Shown here in pieces: positions 59,140-64,000 of a stretch of 64,000 nt of DNA. The stretch spans positions 1,437,712-1,501,711 of the forward strand of contig NZ_LR733979.1 of assembly GCF_902506605.1 (NCBI RefSeq), given 5' to 3'. A model generated the notes under the pieces. It was not told the origin of the DNA and did not search any database. It saw nothing but the letters and a program-made list of their open reading frames with translations. A program made the translations under genes and the position numbers. Each line of letters opens with the position of its first letter. Position 1 is the stretch's first letter. The stretch is from Sphingomonas sp. AX6. GTDB taxonomy: Bacteria > Pseudomonadota > Alphaproteobacteria > Sphingomonadales > Sphingomonadaceae.

Positions 59140-61629
59140 ATGCGCACAAAGTTTTTCGTTGGCGTGGCATTTGCCGCGCTCACCATGCCTGCCGCCGCCT
59201 TCGCACAGTCGACCGGCTCGCTCGATTTTGAAGAAGGTGCCGACATCATCGTCACCGGCACTGCCGACCGCGACGTCGGCGGTATCGTCATTCCCGACAG
59301 CCCCAAGTCGAAGGTCCAGGTCGACCGCGAACTGATGCTTCGTCAGACGCCGGGTCAGACCGTCAACGAAATGATCAACCTGGTGCCGGGCGTCAGCTTC
59401 ACCAACAACGATCCGTTCGGTTCGCAGGGCGGCAGCTTCACCATCCGCGGCTTCGGTGCCGACCGCATTTCGCAGACCGTCGACGGCATTCCGCTCAACG
59501 ATTCGGGCAATTACGCGCTCTACACCAACCAGCAGCAGGATCCCGAAACGCTTGATTCGGTGACCGTTGCACTCGGTTCAACCGACGTCGACAGCCCGAC
59601 CGCATCGGCCGTCGGCGGCACGATCAATATCCGTTCGCGCATCCCGACCGACCAGATGGGTGCTTTGTTCAGCGCCAGCTATGGCGACATCGTCGCCCGC
59701 GGCGATCCCGGCAGCCGTCCCTATCACCGCGTATTCGGCATGATCGACACCGGCGACTTTACCGGCTTCGGCACCAAGGCTTGGGTTTCGGCATCCTATG
59801 CCACCAACAAGGCGACCTTTGCCAATTACGGCAAGAACGAAAAGCAGCAATATAACGGTCGCATCTGGCAGGACATCGGCACCAATGGCGATTTCATCGC
59901 GGTGTCGGGCCATTACAACGAGAACCGCAACAACTTTAACGGTTCGCCGACCAGCAACCTGGCATTTGCTGATGGTCCGGAAGATCGTTTCTACACCATT
60001 GCGGGCGGCTTCCCGTGCGAAACCGATGCGCCTCAGACCGGCGTCGTCGATTCGACCAACCTGTGCGGCACGCCGTTCGAGCGTCGTTTCAATCCGTCGA
60101 ACACCGGTAACATTCGCGGTAACTCGCGCTTCACGCTGACCGACGGTCTGACCCTTACGGTCGACCCGAGCTTCCAGTATGTGAAAGCCAATGGCGGCGG
60201 CACGGTTCGTGGTCGCGAGGGGTTCCGCACCATCGGCGGTCGCAATTATCTGGGCTTCATCGGCGGTCAATATTATTTCGGTCGCGACCTAAACGGTGAC
60301 ACCGACCGGCTCGACACCTGCAACACGACCGGCGCAAGCTGCTCCAGCGCGAACCTGACCGGCGTCACGGTGCTGGCACCCAGCCAGACCCAGACCCGTC
60401 GCTATGGCGTCATCGCCAACCTGTCTTACGAACTCGACGATAATAATCGTGTTCGTCTATCGTACACCTGGGATCGTGCCCGTCACCGTCAGACCGGTGA
60501 AGTCGGCTTCCTGTTCCGCAATGGCGAGCCGTTCGACGTGTTCCCGGTCAACGATCCGGTGACCGACGGCAACGGCAATGTCGTACAGAAGCGCAACCGC
60601 TTGTCCTATGCCACGCTACACCGGATCGCTGGTGAGTATCGCGGCGAGTTCTTGGATGACAACCTTGTCGTCAATCTGGGCCTCGGGGCACCGTTCTTCA
60701 CGCGTGATCTGGACGAGCGTTGCTTCACCACCTCGGCTGGCGGTTTCCTCGATTGCGTCGCCGAAGCCGACGTCGCGGCCTATGCTGCAGCCAACCCTGG
60801 CTTTGCAGCACCGCAAGAACGCCAGTACCAGTATGACAAGCTGCTGCCGAACGTAGGCTTCACCTATCGCTTCACGCCCGAAGCGAGCGTCTATGCCAGC
60901 TATGCCAAGAACATCTCGGTTCCAGGCACCGACGCGCTCTATAACTCGCTGTTCTTCGACGAAAGCACGGGCACCGCGCAGCCTGATCCCGAACTGTCGG
61001 ACAGCTTCGACGCTGGCGTTCGTTATCAGAGCGGCATCGTTCAGGCTCAGGTGGGCGGCTTCATGACCGTCTACAACAATCGTCTTGCCAGCGCGTACGA
61101 CCCCGATTGCGATTGCTCGACGCAGCGCAACCTGGGCGAAGTGAAGAAGTATGGCTTCGACGGCAGCGTTTCGGTAACCCCGATTCCCGAGCTGACCGCT
61201 TATGTGTTCGGTTCGTACCTGAAGTCGGAAATCCAGGAAGACGTTCAGGCAGGCGTCGTCAACGGCGTGCCGACCTTCTTCCCGACCGCAGGCAAGTTCG
61301 AAGCCGGCAGCCCCTCGCACACCTTCGGTGCGCGTCTTCAGGGCACGCTCGGTCCGGTCGAGCTGGGCGGCCAGGTCAAGCGGACCGGCAAGCGCTTCCT
61401 GAACGACATCAACACCGTCGAACTGGATGGCTTCACGGTCGTCGACATCGATGTCCGCTACTCGCTGGCGAGTGCAGGCCTGGAACGCAGCTATTTCCAG
61501 CTGAACGTCACCAACCTGTTCGACGAACTCTATATCGGTTCGGCATCGGGCGGCATCACCACCCCGTCGACCTTCGTGAACATCGGCCCGCCCCGCGCGA
61601 TCGTCGGTTCGTTCGTGGTCGGCTTCTAA
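59140..61629 (+). CDS. TonB-dependent receptor
   Basis: 829 residues. Signal GVAFAALTMPAAAFAQS; TonB-box-like ADIIVTGTADRD; plug with QTPGQTVNEMINLVPGVSF, GGSFTIRGFGADRIS, VDGIPLNDSGNYALYTNQ and SPTASAVGGTINIRS; a 22-strand-type barrel ending AIVGSFVVGF with terminal Phe. It differs from the two sugar-type receptors and lacks polysaccharide genes nearby; substrate unknown. Followed by a strong terminator. The codon choice (many GTT, CGT) suggests high expression relative to its neighbours (inference). Confidence 0.92.
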   Translation: MRTKFFVGVAFAALTMPAAAFAQSTGSLDFEEGADIIVTGTADRDVGGIVIPDSPKSKVQVDRELMLRQTPGQTVNEMINLVPGVSFTNNDPFGSQGGSFTIRGFGADRISQTVDGIPLNDSGNYALYTNQQQDPETLDSVTVALGSTDVDSPTASAVGGTINIRSRIPTDQMGALFSASYGDIVARGDPGSRPYHRVFGMIDTGDFTGFGTKAWVSASYATNKATFANYGKNEKQQYNGRIWQDIGTNGDFIAVSGHYNENRNNFNGSPTSNLAFADGPEDRFYTIAGGFPCETDAPQTGVVDSTNLCGTPFERRFNPSNTGNIRGNSRFTLTDGLTLTVDPSFQYVKANGGGTVRGREGFRTIGGRNYLGFIGGQYYFGRDLNGDTDRLDTCNTTGASCSSANLTGVTVLAPSQTQTRRYGVIANLSYELDDNNRVRLSYTWDRARHRQTGEVGFLFRNGEPFDVFPVNDPVTDGNGNVVQKRNRLSYATLHRIAGEYRGEFLDDNLVVNLGLGAPFFTRDLDERCFTTSAGGFLDCVAEADVAAYAAANPGFAAPQERQYQYDKLLPNVGFTYRFTPEASVYASYAKNISVPGTDALYNSLFFDESTGTAQPDPELSDSFDAGVRYQSGIVQAQVGGFMTVYNNRLASAYDPDCDCSTQRNLGEVKKYGFDGSVSVTPIPELTAYVFGSYLKSEIQEDVQAGVVNGVPTFFPTAGKFEAGSPSHTFGARLQGTLGPVELGGQVKRTGKRFLNDINTVELDGFTVVDIDVRYSLASAGLERSYFQLNVTNLFDELYIGSASGGITTPSTFVNIGPPRAIVGSFVVGF

Positions 61630-61656
61630 GCCACTCAGAACGCATTAACAAAGAAT

Positions 61657-61691
61657 CCGCCGTCCCAGCGATGGGGCGGCGGTTTTCTTTT
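61657..61691 (+). terminator. Rho-independent terminator after TonB receptor gene
   Basis: CCGCCGTCCC-AGCGAT-GGGGCGGCGG, 10-bp stem with one G-U pair, then TTTTCTTTT. Confidence 0.88.
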
Positions 61692-61713
61692 GGGCGGTCG
61701 GTCGGGTGACCGA

Positions 61714-62310
61714 TCAAGCGGCTTCGGTCGCCTTGGCATAGATGCTGTTGATCGGGCGCGCGAAGACGCGCTGGACCATCGGTTCGAAGAGGGACAGCGG
61801 CGCGCTATCGTACGCCGGGTCGAACGCCGATTGATCGTACTGGTGGCAGAATTCCGCCGTCGCCTCGAAATGCGGATGGCCGCGAAGGCCTTCGCGCAGG
61901 TCGCGGTCCATCCCCAGATGGTGGAAGAAATAATAGCCCTGAAAGATACCGTGCTTGTCGGCGATCCAGTGCAATTCCTCCGTCACGAACGGCCGCAGGA
62001 TCGCAGCGGCGATTTCGGGGTGGTTATAGCTGCCCAGCGTATCGCCGATGTCGTGCAGCAGCGCGGTGACCACATAGTCCTCGCCGCGCCCATCGCGGTG
62101 CGCGCGGGTCGCGGTCTGCAAGCTATGCTCCAGCCGGTCGACCGGAAACCCTCCATAATCGCCGTCGAGCAGTTTCAGATGCGCCAGCACCCGGTCTGCC
62201 AGCCCGCGCGAGAATTGCCCGAAATGCCCGCCGATGATCGCCCAGTCTTCCTGAGTGCCATGCTCCATCGCGGTAAAGCCCGCGCGGTCGCCGCCATCCT
62301 GATGGTCCAT
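61714..62310 (-). CDS. HD-domain protein, possible di-iron oxygenase-like enzyme
   Basis: 198 residues. HD-type ligands: His in RLEHSLQTATRAHR, HD in TALLHDIGDTLG, and further His in YYFFHHLGMDRD. The short helical layout resembles HD proteins near PhnZ or myo-inositol oxygenase rather than (p)ppGpp hydrolases, but I cannot decide between oxygenase and phosphohydrolase. ATG at 62310 has AGGAG eight bases upstream; ATG at 62349 is possible. Converges with the receptor gene. Confidence 0.78.
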   Translation of the reverse strand: MDHQDGGDRAGFTAMEHGTQEDWAIIGGHFGQFSRGLADRVLAHLKLLDGDYGGFPVDRLEHSLQTATRAHRDGRGEDYVVTALLHDIGDTLGSYNHPEIAAAILRPFVTEELHWIADKHGIFQGYYFFHHLGMDRDLREGLRGHPHFEATAEFCHQYDQSAFDPAYDSAPLSLFEPMVQRVFARPINSIYAKATEAA

Positions 62311-62385
62311 GCCATCCTCTCCTTCTCGTTCGTGGCGAGTATCCGCCATCGCAACCTCGTCCACCAGGCCCCTCCCGGTCGTCCC

Positions 62386-62483
62386 GAGTAGCCTTCGAGC
62401 GAAGTCGAGAAGGCGTATCGAGGGAGGTTCGCCACACGACAGACTGTCTCGATACGAGTTCTCGACAAGCTCGAACCCTACTC
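62386..62483. repeat. Palindromic interspersed element upstream of LytS-type kinase
   Basis: Left part GTAGCCTTCGAGCGAAGTCG... and right part ...CTCGACAAGCTCGAACCCTAC pair imperfectly; inner arms CGTATCGAG / CTCGATACG are perfect. It combines cores seen in the 43585 and 44168 families. Confidence 0.75.
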
Positions 62484-62585
62484 GACACCAACGGGTTGGA
62501 GGGACGTTAGGGGCAGGATGACGCCTTTCTATGGCGCTGTCAGCCGATTTGTGGTTGGGAACCGCGCATGGATTGAAGGACGACG

Positions 62586-63680
62586 ATGCGACCCGGACTG
62601 ATCACCCGCCCGTTTTTCGAGGACAAGGCACGCGCCTTCTGGATGCTCCAGGCGATCGGCTGGTCGGGCTATCTCGTCCTGCGCACCGCCTCCAGCGTGT
62701 CGAACAATTTCAGCGTCGAGGGGCTGATCGCGGTCACGATCGAGGCGATTACCGGCTATTGCCTGACGATGCTGCTGTCGGCGCTCTACGGCTATTACCG
62801 CCGTCTGTCGCGCTGGTCGGGCATTTTCCTGACGATCGCGACGCTGGCCGCCGCGACATTCCTGTTCGCAGTCATCAACGCCTTCGTCTTCTCGCTGATC
62901 CGCAACGCCGATCCGGGGATCACGCTCAACCTGCTGCTGGGCACCGTTTTCCTGTGCTTCATGGTGCTGTCGGGCTGGTCGGCGCTCTATTTCGGGATCA
63001 ACTTCTACCTGATCGTCGAGGAACAGATCGACCGGCTGGAAGCGCTGCAAAGCCAGGCGTCGTCGGCGCAACTCGCGATGCTGCGCTATCAGCTCAATCC
63101 GCATTTCCTGTTCAATACGCTCAATTCGATCTCGACGCTGGTGCTGCTCAAGCAGACCGAGCGGGCCAATGCGATGCTCAGCCGGCTGTCGTCCTTCCTT
63201 CGCTACACGCTCGCCAACGAGCCGACCGCCAATGTGACGGTCGCGCAGGAGGTCGAGACGCTGAAACTCTATCTAGAGATCGAAAAGATGCGCTTCGACG
63301 ATCGCCTGCGTCCCCGGTTCGAGGTCGATCCCAGGGTGGAGCGCGCGCGCCTGCCCTCGCTTCTCCTCCAGCCGCTCGTCGAAAACGCGATCAAATACGC
63401 CGTTACTCCGCAGGAGGAAGGCGCCGAAATCGCGGTCGAAGCGCGGCTCGCCGGGGAACGGGTGCACATCACCGTATCGGACACCGGTCCGGGGTTGATC
63501 GGCCAGAAAAAGCGTCCAACCCTTTCAACCGGAGTGGGCCTTACCAATATCAGGGAACGGCTGATGCAGGCTTTCGGGCCTGATCACCGTATCGATACGC
63601 GATCGAACCCTGGGGGTGGTTTCCGCGTTGAGATTGAGATTCCGCTCCAGATTGAAGAGTCGAAACGCGAGGCAGCATGA
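62586..63680 (+). CDS. LytS/YehU-type sensor histidine kinase
   Basis: 364 residues. Four membrane segments in the first 145 residues, a short coiled linker (EEQIDRLEALQSQASSAQLA), then the His_kinase domain with phospho-acceptor His173 in NPHFLFNTLNSIS and an ATPase domain with LLQPLVENAIKYA, VSDTGPGL and GVGLTNIRERL. Its stop overlaps the response regulator start by 4 bp, so they form a two-component system; the signal is unknown. Confidence 0.92.
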   Translation: MRPGLITRPFFEDKARAFWMLQAIGWSGYLVLRTASSVSNNFSVEGLIAVTIEAITGYCLTMLLSALYGYYRRLSRWSGIFLTIATLAAATFLFAVINAFVFSLIRNADPGITLNLLLGTVFLCFMVLSGWSALYFGINFYLIVEEQIDRLEALQSQASSAQLAMLRYQLNPHFLFNTLNSISTLVLLKQTERANAMLSRLSSFLRYTLANEPTANVTVAQEVETLKLYLEIEKMRFDDRLRPRFEVDPRVERARLPSLLLQPLVENAIKYAVTPQEEGAEIAVEARLAGERVHITVSDTGPGLIGQKKRPTLSTGVGLTNIRERLMQAFGPDHRIDTRSNPGGGFRVEIEIPLQIEESKREAA

Positions 63681-64000
63681 CCATCCGCACTATTCTCGTC
63701 GATGACGAACCCCTTGCGATCCAGGGACTTGAGCTTCGGCTCGCCGCCCATGAGGACGTAGAGATCATCGACAAATGCTCGAACGGCCGAGAAGCGATCC
63801 GTTCGATCAAGACGCACAAGCCCGACCTGGTTTTCCTGGACATTCAGATGCCCGGATTCGACGGTTTTTCCGTCGTTCAGGGGCTGATGGAGGTCGAACC
63901 GCCACTGTTCGTCTTCGTCACCGCCTATTCCGACCATGCGATTCGCGCGTTCGAGGCGCAAGCCGCCGACTATCTGATGAAGCCGGTGGAGGAATCGCGG
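63677..64000 (+). CDS. LytTR-type response regulator, N-terminal part (cut by window edge)
   Basis: The first 108 residues are a receiver domain: acidic pair in LVDDEPLAIQGLE, phospho-acceptor Asp55 in LVFLDIQMPGFDG, Thr in FVTAYSDHAIRAFEAQ, Lys in DYLMKPVEE. That wording is characteristic of LytTR regulators, so a LytTR DNA-binding domain is expected beyond 64000. Coupled to the LytS-type kinase by ATGA. Confidence 0.9.
   Translation, partial: MTIRTILVDDEPLAIQGLELRLAAHEDVEIIDKCSNGREAIRSIKTHKPDLVFLDIQMPGFDGFSVVQGLMEVEPPLFVFVTAYSDHAIRAFEAQAADYLMKPVEESR

Overview
The window looks like a chromosomal segment of a Sphingomonas-type alphaproteobacterium (order Sphingomonadales). It is GC-rich, has several large TonB-dependent receptors, Tat- or Sec-exported plant-polysaccharide enzymes, non-phosphorylative (oxidative) sugar pathways, an ArsR-methyltransferase fusion next to metF, and a short-form HisG. 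No rRNA, tRNA, CRISPR array, insertion sequence or prophage was seen.

Region 1 (1-12.5 kb) is an L-arabinan/L-arabinose island. It has a TonB receptor running off the left edge, alpha- and beta-L-arabinofuranosidases (GH51, GH127), a mutarotase, and a route arabinose -> arabinolactone -> arabonate -> 2-keto-3-deoxyarabonate -> 2-oxoglutarate semialdehyde -> 2-oxoglutarate. The keto-deoxy-acid step is probably done by an FAH-fold protein. An identical 8-mer, TGTCTGAG, flanked by A/T, occurs four times and only in the promoter regions of these genes.

Region 2 (12.5-36 kb) is a rhamnogalacturonan/L-rhamnose island. It encodes outer-membrane uptake, PL11 and PL26 lyases, GH28 and GH43 enzymes, two SGNH/CE12 acetylesterases, an RhaT transporter, an IclR regulator and the diketo-hydrolase version of oxidative L-rhamnose catabolism (known from Sphingomonas sp. 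SKA58), which ends in pyruvate plus L-lactate. The rhamnose dehydrogenase gene leads a chain of six genes joined by 4-bp overlaps that ends in lutABC, so the lactate can be oxidised to pyruvate. Two near-identical 17-bp palindromes upstream of the divergent gene sets are good candidates for the operator of this regulon. The island ends in a decapitated KduD-like SDR gene fused at a GC-rich palindrome.

Region 3 (36-64 kb) is mostly housekeeping: metF with an ArsR/methyltransferase regulator and a perfect 24-bp operator, small lipoproteins, an aldo/keto reductase, a TonB-like protein, hisG-hisD-nusB, a histidine kinase, uvrB, an MBL-fold hydrolase, an XRE regulator with three small membrane proteins, class I fumarase, a GGDEF-EAL-PilZ protein, ligA, another TonB receptor, an HD-domain protein, and a LytS/LytR-type two-component pair cut by the right edge.

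The most unusual unexplained element is at 44.29-44.78 kb on the minus strand, between nusB and a lipoprotein gene. It has a perfect TATAAT -10 box, a 15-nt Shine-Dalgarno match to the 16S rRNA 3' end, an 18-codon reading frame and then eight consecutive strong stem-loops. I read it as a candidate structured RNA or leader RNA. Several long palindromic interspersed elements sit between genes (about 8.5, 21.6, 36.0, 43.6, 44.2, 49.4 and 62.4 kb).
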